This document shows positions 18,044 through 25,249 of a DNA stretch of 31,987 nucleotides, piece by piece. The DNA is from a virus. Position 1 is the stretch's first letter. Each line of letters begins with the position of its first letter. Location of the stretch: positions 1 through 31,987 of IMG/VR virus record IMGVR_UViG_3300034279_002194, one strand, 5' to 3'. Below the pieces are notes generated by a model that saw nothing but the letters and a program-made list of their open reading frames with translations, searched no databases and was not told the DNA's origin. A program made the translations under genes and the position numbers.

Positions 18044-18759
18044 CCGAAAAAAGATGCTAACCCTTCTAGAACAACTTCACTTTCAACATTAGTTTTTGGA
18101 TTTACAACTTTAATTGTATGAGAAAGTTTCGGCATTGTTTCAAAAAACTTTTCAATATCTTTAAATTGAGAAGAATTCATTGATTCTAAAAAGTCATTCA
18201 TTTCCTTTTTAGTCACATCAGATGTTGTCCAAACTTCTTCTTCAGTAAAAATTGCACCAATACAAGATGCAATTAGTTCAAACGATTGATCCATTGCATT
18301 TTTTTCACTAAAATCAAAATTATTTTTAATAAATTGATCTAGAGAAGGATACTTCATTTCCATCATAATAGAATCATCAAGTTTAATTCTATTTGTATGA
18401 TTTTCATTTTTTTGAACTTTGATATCATCAAGATTTATCTTTACAGGAACTTGAGTTTCATTATCATCTGGACAAATAATATTAACTTCAAGTTCTTCTC
18501 CAACAGATTTACCACGAACATTTAGGAACAAATATTCAATATCAAAAGTTGGTAATGATTCTACTTTAATATTCTTGGTTAAGATACAATTCTTTATAAC
18601 AGTTTTAATTGCTGTTGTAATTTGCTTAATATCTTCACTCTCTAAAGCAATAACAAGTAATTTTTCTTCCTTAACTAAAAAAGGTCTATATTTAATTTCT
18701 TCTCCAGTTGATGGCAACTCAAGTTCATAAGTTGGTGCAGAAATCTTTGGTAAAGGCAT
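18040..18759 (-). CDS. gp26: Baseplate hub assembly protein gp26
   Basis: 239 aa, start MPLPKISAPTYELELPSTGE, then EIKYRPFLVKEEKLLVIALE. This opening (P.YELELPS...I.YRPFLVKEEKLL) is characteristic of the T4-type baseplate hub protein gp26 (the family I know as T4 bacteriophage base plate protein). The middle has RGKSVGEELEVNIICPDD, the expected RGKSVGE motif. In T4 gp26 is needed for hub assembly. It is expressed from a short leader after gp54 with a GATAAATA late motif about 30 bp before the ATG and an AGGA ribosome site. Its 3' end (TCT TTT TTC GGG TGA) carries a slippery heptamer that could extend it into the next ORF. Confidence 0.85.
   Translation of the reverse strand: MPLPKISAPTYELELPSTGEEIKYRPFLVKEEKLLVIALESEDIKQITTAIKTVIKNCILTKNIKVESLPTFDIEYLFLNVRGKSVGEELEVNIICPDDNETQVPVKINLDDIKVQKNENHTNRIKLDDSIMMEMKYPSLDQFIKNNFDFSEKNAMDQSFELIASCIGAIFTEEEVWTTSDVTKKEMNDFLESMNSSQFKDIEKFFETMPKLSHTIKVVNPKTNVESEVVLEGLASFFG
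18046..18052 (-). promoter_or_regulatory. Candidate -1 ribosomal frameshift site T TTT TTC
   Basis: On the minus strand the last gp26 codons read TCT TTT TTC GGG TGA. The heptamer T TTT TTC fits X XXY YYZ in the gp26 frame. The following ORF is in the -1 frame with no stop between. An AGAAGG (18067-18062) lies nine bases upstream, and a weak five-pair stem with an ATAT loop (18035-18022) begins ten bases downstream; both are arrangements known to stimulate -1 slippage. Slippage would give a 303-aa fusion (238 gp26 residues, Arg, then 64 residues). Not experimentally shown. Confidence 0.6.
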
Positions 18760-18787
18760 AATGTCCTATAATTTTTTCAGGTGTGAT

Positions 18788-18795
18788 TATTTATC
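18788..18795 (-). promoter_or_regulatory. T4-type late promoter motif GATAAATA
   Basis: The minus strand reads GATAAATA, matching the NATAAATA form of the T4-like late -10 element. It overlaps the stop codon of gp54 and lies about 30 bp before the gp26 start, leaving a leader of about 20 bases. Late motifs of this kind need only gp55/gp33/gp45, and gp33 is encoded in this window. Confidence 0.45.
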
Positions 18796-19693
18796 GTGCT
18801 AATGGACCAATGTTCCTACCAACATATGGAAGTCCAGATTCAACAAAACGAGAATTAGAATTTACTGCACCAATAATTTCTTCACCCTCAAAAACTTGAA
18901 GAGAATTTCCAGAAGATAAAGCATTTTGAATGCTCAATCCACCAGTTGTATCTACTCCAAATTCTGGATTAACAAGTCCCTGATAAGCGGCAACATTAAA
19001 TCCTGCTTGTTCTAGAGGGTTATTTAGAGAAGACTGGGGATTTTGGTCATCGGTTGGAGGAGGAGATCCATTAAGTTCTTCAACAAAATATCTAGTGTAT
19101 GCAAAAGAAACAGTACATTTAAGTAGAGAAGAAGAATCATAAGAAATAGGCATAGAAGATATACTAATTGGATATGCCTTTAAAAAAGTATATGTAAGTT
19201 TTGTTTTATAATCTTTTTCAAATTTAACAATACTAAACTGTGATTGATATTCTTCCGGGTATCTAGTAGTGTAATAGAAATTTGGAGATTTAAGACCTAC
19301 TGGAGCATTATTGGGACCACCAGAAATACTCTCATTCATAATAAATTTAATCCAAGTTTCAAAAAATCTAATCGCAGTATAAGAAGTATCAACATAAAAA
19401 GTCAAATCTATTCTATCATCATATATTCTACGATATGCGTGTCTTTCAGTAACTCCTGTATAATCATTATTAATTTCAAGAGTTGCTAAAGAAGATCCAG
19501 GTAAAGTAGCTTCACTACAAGCAAGTTGAAGTTTATCCTGAATGACGCCAAAATTCACTCCATTTTTACTCATTATAGATGAGAGAGGAGTAGGAACTGA
19601 AAGGAAAAGATCATAGTGCGAAGTAGTTGCAGGTTGCAATATAGCACTTTTTATTTCAGATACGTTTCTTGGTTTTGGCGTAGAAATTGCCAT
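18791..19693 (-). CDS. gp54: Baseplate-tail tube initiator gp54-like
   Basis: 300 aa, start MAISTPKPRNVSEIKSAILQ. The fold signature is that of T4 tail-tube-like proteins: a strand AYRRIYDDRIDLTFYVDTSY, then FFETWIKFI, YRYPEEYQ-type text (TRYPEEYQSQFSIVKFEKDY), and KAYPISISSMPISYDSSSLL followed by KCTVSFAYTRYF. The last motif (AYP..IS.MP.SY.....L.C.V.F.Y.RY) is typical of tube and tube-initiator proteins. In T4, gp54 sits on gp48 and starts tube polymerisation. gp48 is encoded divergently nearby, and gp26 follows downstream. A gp19 tube-subunit assignment is unlikely because of length and context, but cannot be excluded by eye. Confidence 0.75.
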   Translation of the reverse strand: MAISTPKPRNVSEIKSAILQPATTSHYDLFLSVPTPLSSIMSKNGVNFGVIQDKLQLACSEATLPGSSLATLEINNDYTGVTERHAYRRIYDDRIDLTFYVDTSYTAIRFFETWIKFIMNESISGGPNNAPVGLKSPNFYYTTRYPEEYQSQFSIVKFEKDYKTKLTYTFLKAYPISISSMPISYDSSSLLKCTVSFAYTRYFVEELNGSPPPTDDQNPQSSLNNPLEQAGFNVAAYQGLVNPEFGVDTTGGLSIQNALSSGNSLQVFEGEEIIGAVNSNSRFVESGLPYVGRNIGPLAR

Positions 19694-19694
19694 T

Positions 19695-19702
19695 TATAAA
19701 TA
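19695..19702 (+). promoter_or_regulatory. T4-type late promoter TATAAATA
   Basis: An exact TATAAATA lies in the 41-bp divergent region between gp54 and gp4, about 33 bp before the gp4 ATG. Its strand and spacing fit a late promoter for the gp4-gp53 cluster. The surrounding DNA (ATTTATAAAT, AAATATTT) is nearly symmetric, so opening of DNA for the divergent gp54 transcript could use the same AT-rich patch. Confidence 0.55.
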
Positions 19703-19734
19703 TTTTTAATCGTATATATTATGTAGTAAGGATA

Positions 19735-20172
19735 ATGGCAGAAAGTATTAAAAGCAAATACAAACCATCATATCCTGAAAAATATAAAGGTGATCCCTCA
19801 AATATAATCTGCAGAAGTAATTGGGAAAGGAAGTTTTGTTATTGGTGCGATAACAACCCAAGTATTATATCTTGGGCATCAGAAGAATTTTGCGTAAATT
19901 ACATATCTCCTGTAGATAATCGTGTGCATAGATATTTTCCAGATTACTTAATTAAAGTAAAAGAAGACTCTGGAAATATAAAGACATATGTGGTTGAAGT
20001 AAAGCCGAAAAAACAAACTCTTCCACCCAAACAAAGATCAAGAGTAACAAAATCATATCTGCACGAATGTAAAACCTATGCGATAAATCAAGCAAAATGG
20101 AGTGCAGCAAAAGAATGGTGTGCGGATAGAATGGTAGAATTTAAAATAATCACAGAAGAAGATTTATTCTAA
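19735..20172 (+). CDS. gp4: Head completion protein gp4 (PD-(D/E)XK-like fold)
   Basis: 145 aa, start MAESIKSKYKPSYPEKYKGD. The ATG at 19735 is preferred over an upstream in-frame ATG at 19687 because AAGGAT lies just before it and the extra 16 residues are unlike the family. The protein contains RSNWERKFCYWCDNN (Glu31), VHRYFPDYLIK (Asp70) and YVVEVKPKKQT (Glu88, Lys90). This E...D...ExK order is the nuclease-like layout of T4 gp4 (also called 50/65), which joins heads to tails by acting on the packaged DNA end or the neck. All key residues are present. The stop abuts the next start with no gap. Confidence 0.85.
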   Translation: MAESIKSKYKPSYPEKYKGDPSNIICRSNWERKFCYWCDNNPSIISWASEEFCVNYISPVDNRVHRYFPDYLIKVKEDSGNIKTYVVEVKPKKQTLPPKQRSRVTKSYLHECKTYAINQAKWSAAKEWCADRMVEFKIITEEDLF

Positions 20173-20556
20173 ATGGCAGAAGGTTTTGGGCAATATCTCA
20201 ATATACCTCCAAGGATGAGAGAGATTAAAAAAAGAATTGAGAAAGAAGGATCAAATGATCCTGAAGACTTGATGATAATTATTATAGATGTATTGAAAGA
20301 AGAAGCATTATATCCAGAAGTAGGAAAATTTTATACATTTATCTACAATGCGAAAACACCAAATCTTAGATATGATCAACACCCATTAATTGCCTGCACC
20401 TCAATAGAACCCTGGGGATTTAGGGGAATTAATTTTCATTGGAGAAAATATAGACAATACACCTGGCAAGAAGTTGCAGGAAAACTTCACATTGTTAGAT
20501 ACGAAGAGCTTGATGAAATGCTTTCAATTCCTTATGCAAAATTCCTTACTAAATAA
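20173..20556 (+). CDS. Conserved T4-like phage protein of unknown function
   Basis: 127 aa, start MAEGFGQYLNIPPRMREIKK. It begins immediately after the gp4 stop, so it is translationally coupled. The centre reads LRYDQHPLIACTSIEPWGFR then GINFHWRKYRQYTWQEV. The pattern YD..PL......GF.G.NFHW.....Y recalls a small family seen in T4-like and other large myoviruses, whose role I do not know. It is flanked by a head-completion gene and the tube cap gene gp48, so a neck, tail or assembly role is likely. There are no membrane segments, no signal peptide, and no catalytic motif I can name. Confidence 0.75.
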   Translation: MAEGFGQYLNIPPRMREIKKRIEKEGSNDPEDLMIIIIDVLKEEALYPEVGKFYTFIYNAKTPNLRYDQHPLIACTSIEPWGFRGINFHWRKYRQYTWQEVAGKLHIVRYEELDEMLSIPYAKFLTK

Positions 20557-20574
20557 ATAAAAAACTCCTATCAA

Positions 20575-20582
20575 TATAAATG
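20575..20582 (+). promoter_or_regulatory. Late-promoter-like TATAAATG upstream of gp48
   Basis: TATAAATG, one base off the TATAAATA late element, lies in the 85-bp gap before gp48, about 60 bp before its ATG. The rest of the gap has no gene. It ends in a clear ribosome site (GGAG at 20628-20631, ten bases before the ATG). Confidence 0.4.
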
Positions 20583-20641
20583 TCTCATACTCTACAAAAA
20601 ATTGAGATAATTATTCCCATTCAAAATGGAGATAAATTTTA

Positions 20642-21973
20642 ATGGCAAGAAGAGTATTGATAGAAAGCAAACCATCTATCACAAAAGTCGGATCTCAAGG
20701 AACCCCATTAGAATATTATGTTCAAACTGAATATCAAGTAGATAATAACGGAAAATTAATTGCGGGGACACAAAAATCATATATTGCTTATAACAATTCA
20801 ACTATTCCGGGAATAAAAAATTTTGTTCAGGCAGCAGAAACTTCTAATGGAGGTGCTAGTTGGACTTTCAAAAATGGGATAGATGGAAAACCTATTTTTG
20901 GCGCTGATGCACAAAAATCTCTAAAAGAAGGTGCTTTAAAAACAGATACTCAAAACGCAATTTCAAGTTCTGCACAAAAAGCATCCCAACCATTATCAAA
21001 TGAAGACCAAAAACAGTTAGCAGCAAGTTCTAAAAACCAGGCATCAGACACAGTAAATGCAGAAGAATCTCAACGTGCTTTGGGAGAAGAATTAGAAAAA
21101 TCAAAAACACTTTCAAGATTTAATTTTCCACAAGACTTAAGATATCCAGCAGATCTTCAAATTGATTATCAAGATGTAATACAATTTAATATGTTAAGAT
21201 ATGAACCAAGAAATATAAATACGTCTGCAAATCAAGGTTTAGGAAGTTTAGGTGAAAGAAGTAATTATACTTCGAGGATAATTGGAAAAGTTTTCTTACC
21301 AATACCAGGTGGTATTTCGGATACTAATGCAGTGACTTGGGGAGGTGATGAAATGACTCCTTTAGAAAAAAGTTTAGCAGAATTTGCAAATTCATTTATT
21401 ACTGAGGGTGCTAGTGCAGCAGCAGATACTGCCGGAACACAATTAGGAAATGTACAAAAAAGTTCTTCAGATCTTAGAACTGGAGTAGCGGCAATTTTTA
21501 CATCTCAAGCAGTTGGAAAATCTAATATTTTATCAAGAACCAAAGGTGCTGTATTTAACCCAAATATGGAGTTACTGTTCTCAGGTCCAACACTAAGACC
21601 TTTTAACTTTACTTTTAAGTTATCAGCAAGAGGCACTAAAGACAGAGATCAAATCCGCCAGATTATAAGATTTTTTAAACAAGGTATGGCGGTACAAAGA
21701 ACACAATCTCAATTATTCTTAAAAGCACCTCATACATTTAAGATTAGGTATCTACATAAAAAAGAAGATAGCTCATATTTAAATCTAATTAAAGAGTGTG
21801 CTTTACAATCTTTTACTGTCAATTATACTCCAGAAGGAAATTATATGACCTTTGCTGATGGTATGATGACTTCTTATGAAATTAGTATGCAGTTCCAAGA
21901 ACTTGAACCAATCTTTAATGATGACTATGGAAACCTTGATGGAAAATCAATAGATACTAATATAGGTTACTAA
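20642..21973 (+). CDS. gp48: Baseplate tail tube cap gp48
   Basis: 443 aa, start MARRVLIESKPSITKVGSQG. The C-terminal part holds NPNMELLFSGPTLRPFNFTF followed by KLSARGTKDRDQIRQIIRFF, then KIRYLHKKEDSSYLNLIKEC, FTVNYTPEGNYMTFADGMMT and SYEISMQFQELEPIF. These are the strongly conserved blocks I know from gp48 of T4-like phages (N.N.E.LF.GP.LR.F.F.F...PR...E...I). gp48 forms the cap on the baseplate onto which gp54 and then the tube assemble. The N-terminal ~140 residues are low in hydrophobics and Gln/Ala/Ser-rich, consistent with an extension relative to T4 gp48 (364 aa). gp53 follows after one base. Confidence 0.85.
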   Translation: MARRVLIESKPSITKVGSQGTPLEYYVQTEYQVDNNGKLIAGTQKSYIAYNNSTIPGIKNFVQAAETSNGGASWTFKNGIDGKPIFGADAQKSLKEGALKTDTQNAISSSAQKASQPLSNEDQKQLAASSKNQASDTVNAEESQRALGEELEKSKTLSRFNFPQDLRYPADLQIDYQDVIQFNMLRYEPRNINTSANQGLGSLGERSNYTSRIIGKVFLPIPGGISDTNAVTWGGDEMTPLEKSLAEFANSFITEGASAAADTAGTQLGNVQKSSSDLRTGVAAIFTSQAVGKSNILSRTKGAVFNPNMELLFSGPTLRPFNFTFKLSARGTKDRDQIRQIIRFFKQGMAVQRTQSQLFLKAPHTFKIRYLHKKEDSSYLNLIKECALQSFTVNYTPEGNYMTFADGMMTSYEISMQFQELEPIFNDDYGNLDGKSIDTNIGY

Positions 21974-21974
21974 A

Positions 21975-22667
21975 ATGGCAAATCAGTATTTTAGAAAAGT
22001 TCCAGATTTTGAATATGTAAATAGACTTCCTAACTCAAAAATAGGAGACTATATCCAAGTTAAAAACTTTTTTAAAAGAGGAAAAATTAGACCAGATATT
22101 TTTAAGAATTTAGTGTTCTTTGAAAAATATAAAATAATTGGTGACGATAGACCTGACAATGTTGCCTTTGAATATTATGGAGATGCGAATTTAGATTGGA
22201 TTGTTTTAATTTCTAACAATATTCTTAATATACAAACAGAATGGCCCTTAACTCAAACTTCATTTGACAACTACTTATTTGAAAAATATAAAGTTGTTGG
22301 AGATTCTGAAACAGATACTTATAATAGAATATATAATGGAATACATCACTATGAAACAGTCAAAGCAACTAATACTTCTGGAACAATTTTAGTGCAAGAA
22401 GGATTACAAGTAGATGAAAATTATTCACTTACATATTACGATGAATTTGTTTCAGGATATTCTACAATATATCCAGTAGTTCCAATCACAAATTACGAAT
22501 ATGAAGAAAAAATTGAAGAGAATAAAAGAAATATATTTTTACTTAAACCAAAATATTTAAATATTATTATTGATGATATGGATGATATTATGAAATACGA
22601 AAAAGGTTCCGGTCAATTTAAAACCGAAACCTTAAAGACTGCAGATAATATTAAGATTTATCTGTAA
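21975..22667 (+). CDS. gp53: Baseplate wedge subunit gp53
   Basis: 230 aa, start MANQYFRKVPDFEYVNRLPN. Diagnostic blocks are the opening QYFRKVPDFEYVNR, RPDNVAFEYYGDANLDWIVL followed by ISNNILNIQTEWPLT, and FEKYKVVGDSETDTYNRIYN. The YG....DW.I...N.I.....WPL block is the LysM-like core of gp53, which joins wedges in the T4 baseplate. Length is close to T4 gp53 (about 196 aa) plus a short C-terminal extension. It is last in the plus-strand cluster. Its TAA is directly followed by the complement of the gp32 stop, so transcripts from the two sides must run into each other. Confidence 0.9.
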   Translation: MANQYFRKVPDFEYVNRLPNSKIGDYIQVKNFFKRGKIRPDIFKNLVFFEKYKIIGDDRPDNVAFEYYGDANLDWIVLISNNILNIQTEWPLTQTSFDNYLFEKYKVVGDSETDTYNRIYNGIHHYETVKATNTSGTILVQEGLQVDENYSLTYYDEFVSGYSTIYPVVPITNYEYEEKIEENKRNIFLLKPKYLNIIIDDMDDIMKYEKGSGQFKTETLKTADNIKIYL

Positions 22668-23618
22668 TCAACTATCAACCAGTTTCTGGAAATATGAAAG
22701 AGCATCATCTTCGTCATCATCATCGGAAGAAATTTTAGGAAGAGAAGGAGTCTTTGAACGAGCATAAGACTGTTCCAATTCTTCTACGACACGATCTTGA
22801 GGCGTTGGAGTTTGAACAAACTCTTCAAGGTCGTCTTCCTGTTCAACTACTGCACGAGAACGAGTAGGAGATGAATTCTTAACACCAAGAACCGTATTCA
22901 TACGACGCTCAAGATCTTCATAAGACTTGAATTGATCTGGAGCAGTAATTGCAGTCAGAGAAAACTCTTTCTTCCAAATGGTCTCAAGAGCATCATCGTC
23001 ATCCAGTAGAGGTGCTACACGATCAAATTCTGATTTGTCGTAATTCCAATACCCATCTTTCTTTACGATTTTGAGTTTAAAATTAGCACCTGCCCAGAAA
23101 TCAAAAGGATTGATAGGTTCTTCGTCTTCAAATTCTGGTTGCATTGCTTCCATAATTTTATCAAAGATTTTCTTACCATACTTAAAAAGAAAAACTTTTC
23201 CTTCATTTTGAGGATTTGCAGGATCCTTTACAACGTAAATATTGCTGTAATAGTTAAGCTTACGTTTTTGCTTTCGAACAATTTCTTTATTCGTTTCAGA
23301 GCCAGTATTCCAAAGTTCGCGGTTATATTCACCAAGAGGATCTTTTTGACCAATAGTAGTCAAAGAATTTTCAATATACCATCCACCAGGTCCTTGGAAA
23401 GCATGAGAATACATTTTTGCCCAAGGGAGTTCTTCCCCATCAGGTGCAGGAAGAAAACGGATCACTGCAGATCCTACTCCATCCTTTCCCATCTCTGGTT
23501 TCCATAGACGATCATCAGTACCACCAGAAGTGGTAGCACTCATTTTTTCAACCTCTTTCACAAGTTTTTGTGTAAGAGAACCAAGGGAAGATTGTTTTTT
23601 AAGAGATTCAAAAGACAT
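22668..23618 (-). CDS. gp32: Single-stranded DNA-binding protein gp32 (no zinc cysteines)
   Basis: 316 aa. The N-terminus MSFESLKKQSSLGSL resembles the Lys/Ser 'LAST' cooperativity motif of T4 gp32. The OB-fold core is clear: VIRFLPAPDGEELPWAKMYS, YYSNIYVVKDPANPQNEGKV then FLFKYGKKIFDKI, FWAGANFKLKIVKKDGYWNY. The C-terminus is acidic (SSDDDDEDDALSYFQKLVDS), the tail that binds gp59 and other partners. The whole protein has no cysteine, so the Zn site of T4 gp32 (His-Cys3) is absent; its place is taken by the GQKDPLGEYNRELWNTG region. AAAGGT lies eight bases before the ATG, in a 70-bp leader. gp59 is encoded two genes upstream, as in T4. Confidence 0.95.
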   Translation of the reverse strand: MSFESLKKQSSLGSLTQKLVKEVEKMSATTSGGTDDRLWKPEMGKDGVGSAVIRFLPAPDGEELPWAKMYSHAFQGPGGWYIENSLTTIGQKDPLGEYNRELWNTGSETNKEIVRKQKRKLNYYSNIYVVKDPANPQNEGKVFLFKYGKKIFDKIMEAMQPEFEDEEPINPFDFWAGANFKLKIVKKDGYWNYDKSEFDRVAPLLDDDDALETIWKKEFSLTAITAPDQFKSYEDLERRMNTVLGVKNSSPTRSRAVVEQEDDLEEFVQTPTPQDRVVEELEQSYARSKTPSLPKISSDDDDEDDALSYFQKLVDS

Positions 23619-23688
23619 TTAGATTACCTTTATAAATTGTATTTGGCTTTTGTGACTTTGCTTAAGGGATTGTCTAGCCCAATATATT

Positions 23689-24033
23689 CTAGCAGTCAGA
23701 ACCCGTTTTGTCAATCTGCTCTTTCATCACTTCAAGCATTTTGGACATATTATTCAAGATGATGTTCATATCAGTCCCTTTTGGCATTCCCATCATAACT
23801 GCAGATTCCATTACACGATGTTTCATTTCAATTGCTTCAGGGTCATCAGATAAACTCAATCGAGTATAAAGAACTTTTTGTTTCTCTAAAAGTTTTTCAA
23901 GAACTTCAACGTGCTCAAGTTTTTCTTCTTTAGTCATTGCAGGAAACTTAAAAATGTTTCCGTAAATATGTTCCTGAAGTTCTGCAATTTCGGTCATTTC
24001 TGAACGAACAACTTCTGATTTAAAAAAACTCAT
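23689..24033 (-). CDS. DUF1825-like protein, cyanobacterial homologue
   Basis: 114 aa, start MSFFKSEVVRSEMTEIAELQ. The layout M.FF.SE.V..E........Q, then a helix with E.LE.L.EKQK.LYTRLSLSDDPEA, then MGMPKGTDMNIILNNMSKML with a final amphipathic helix, matches the DUF1825 family, which I know mainly from cyanobacteria and their phages. The function is unknown. The gene lies between gp59 and gp32, where T4 has gp33/dsbA. gp33 itself is present two genes upstream, so this is an addition. The GGAGG in the overlapping end of gp59 (ATGA overlap) is its ribosome site, implying translational coupling to gp59. Confidence 0.8.
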   Translation of the reverse strand: MSFFKSEVVRSEMTEIAELQEHIYGNIFKFPAMTKEEKLEHVEVLEKLLEKQKVLYTRLSLSDDPEAIEMKHRVMESAVMMGMPKGTDMNIILNNMSKMLEVMKEQIDKTGSDC

Positions 24034-24641
24034 TTATCCTCCAAAATAACGTTCTTTAAAATTTTTCGAAATTTAAACACGTCAATATTTAGAAAAGGAT
24101 TATATTTTTTAATTCTACGACTTACAGTTTCCCAGACTGGATCTTGAAGTTTCTTATTAAAATTCTTTGAATAATCAAAAATTTTATCATAAAGAACCAT
24201 TGTCTCCAATGATACTTTACCACTCAAAAATTTTTTAAGGAGTGGAGGATGTCCCTTTGTGCAATTGAAAACATCATCAAATTTGTTTTCATCAAATAAA
24301 GACTGACTTTCTTCTTTAAAGATATAAGAAAGAGATTGAACCTTCCTTTGCCAGGTTTGATATCTTTCTTCACCTTCTTTAATCATTTCACCTATCCAAA
24401 GAGTTTCTGGATCGGGACAAGATGCAAAATTAGCAACAAAAAATTCTACTACTTCTTGCTCTGATTTTTGCCTTGCTAATTTTTCAAACCAGAATCTGTC
24501 CTTACGTTTGTAGAAAGATTGAATAGTGGCACGACTTTTTCCACAATATTTAAAATAATCATAGTTATTATCAACAAAATGCCTTTTTAATGACAAATAA
24601 CATTTATAGACATCAAAAGGAACCACTTTATTCATCCTCAT
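24030..24641 (-). CDS. gp59: gp59 helicase loader
   Basis: 203 aa from the ATG at 24641 (MRMNKVVPFDVYKCYLSLKR); an ATG at 24635 and a TTG at 24653 are alternatives. Features of gp59 are the opening PFDVYK.YL..K.HF, then YDYFKYCGKSRATIQSFYKR followed by KDRFWFEKLA, EVVEFFVANF and the C-terminal VLYDKIFDYSKNFNKKLQDP. In T4 gp59 loads the gp41 helicase onto gp32-coated forks; length matches (217 aa in T4). Its start lies inside the last codons of the homing endonuclease gene, with no good independent ribosome site, so translation probably depends on coupling through that insertion. gp32, its partner, is downstream. Confidence 0.9.
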   Translation of the reverse strand: MRMNKVVPFDVYKCYLSLKRHFVDNNYDYFKYCGKSRATIQSFYKRKDRFWFEKLARQKSEQEVVEFFVANFASCPDPETLWIGEMIKEGEERYQTWQRKVQSLSYIFKEESQSLFDENKFDDVFNCTKGHPPLLKKFLSGKVSLETMVLYDKIFDYSKNFNKKLQDPVWETVSRRIKKYNPFLNIDVFKFRKILKNVILEDK

Positions 24642-25248
24642 TACTATTTTCAAGTTTTTTCATATTGTAATATTGTTTCATATATTGCCTATGCTTTTCT
24701 CTATTTTTCTTTCTATATTCCTCACCATAATTTTTTTTATATTCTTTTCTTTTTTCACTTTCTCCTTCATTATATTTTTCTCTTTGTTTCTTGTTTAATT
24801 GCTCTTTATTATCTTGCCAGTATTGTTTTCTACTTTCTAAATTTCCATAGTATCTTTCATTTTGTTTATTATTTAACTTTTCTTTATTTTTTTCCCAATA
24901 ATTTTTATGATATTCTTTATTTTTTTCTAACCATTTTTGCCTGCTTTGTTTTCTTTTTTGAATTCTTTCATCTTCAGTAAAAATAGTTTTTTTACCTAAC
25001 CCACCTAAACATTCATTAATAAGGATTCCCCCATCAATTTTTCTCCCATAAAGAAAAATCATATATTTTTCAAATTGAAAACATTCATCTTCATTATTAA
25101 ATTCTTTTAAAATAAGTATTCTTTCTTTTTCGGGAGCCGAAAATCCACCATTACCTCTACGATGTTTTACATAACATCTTTTACCACTACCCTTTCCAAT
25201 ATAGTAAGGAGTTTTATTTTTTCTTAAATATGCATAAACATACCACAT
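24628..25248 (-). CDS. GIY-YIG homing endonuclease, free-standing
   Basis: 206 aa. Residues 1-80 form a GIY-YIG domain: WYVYAYLR (the GIY strand), YYIGKG (16-20, the YIG strand), an Arg at 24 (GKRCYVKH), Glu60 in CFQFEKYMIFLYG and Asn78 in LINECLGG. These match the Arg, Glu and Asn positions of active GIY-YIG nucleases. The rest is Lys/Asn/Tyr/Glu-rich with imperfect repeats such as KNYWEKNKEKLNNKQ and RKQYWQDNKEQLNKKQREKY, a DNA-binding-type tail seen on phage mobile nucleases. The gene fits exactly between gp33 (one base after its stop) and gp59 (overlap), genes that are adjacent or close in T4-like phages. It is strikingly A-rich on the coding strand. No intron is evident. Confidence 0.85.
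   Translation of the reverse strand: MWYVYAYLRKNKTPYYIGKGSGKRCYVKHRRGNGGFSAPEKERILILKEFNNEDECFQFEKYMIFLYGRKIDGGILINECLGGLGKKTIFTEDERIQKRKQSRQKWLEKNKEYHKNYWEKNKEKLNNKQNERYYGNLESRKQYWQDNKEQLNKKQREKYNEGESEKRKEYKKNYGEEYRKKNREKHRQYMKQYYNMKKLENSNEDE
24628..25248 (-). mobile_element. Homing endonuclease insertion between gp33 and gp59
   Basis: The whole gene behaves as a mobile intruder: a selfish nuclease inserted in the late-transcription/replication cluster, leaving no spacer on either side and supplying bases for the gp59 start region. Free-standing nucleases of this sort spread by cutting the same intergenic site in related phages that lack them. The target site is not known. Confidence 0.65.
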
Positions 25249-25249
25249 A

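Noticed and set aside
19687-19734. Upstream ATG for gp4 giving 161 aa
   Set aside because: It precedes and overlaps the TATAAATA late element, so it would lie upstream of the transcript; AAGGAT supports the ATG at 19735.
23619-23688. gp32 autoregulatory pseudoknot of the T4 type
   Set aside because: The 70-bp leader is AT-rich with only short, weak complementary stretches; no pseudoknot can be built by eye.
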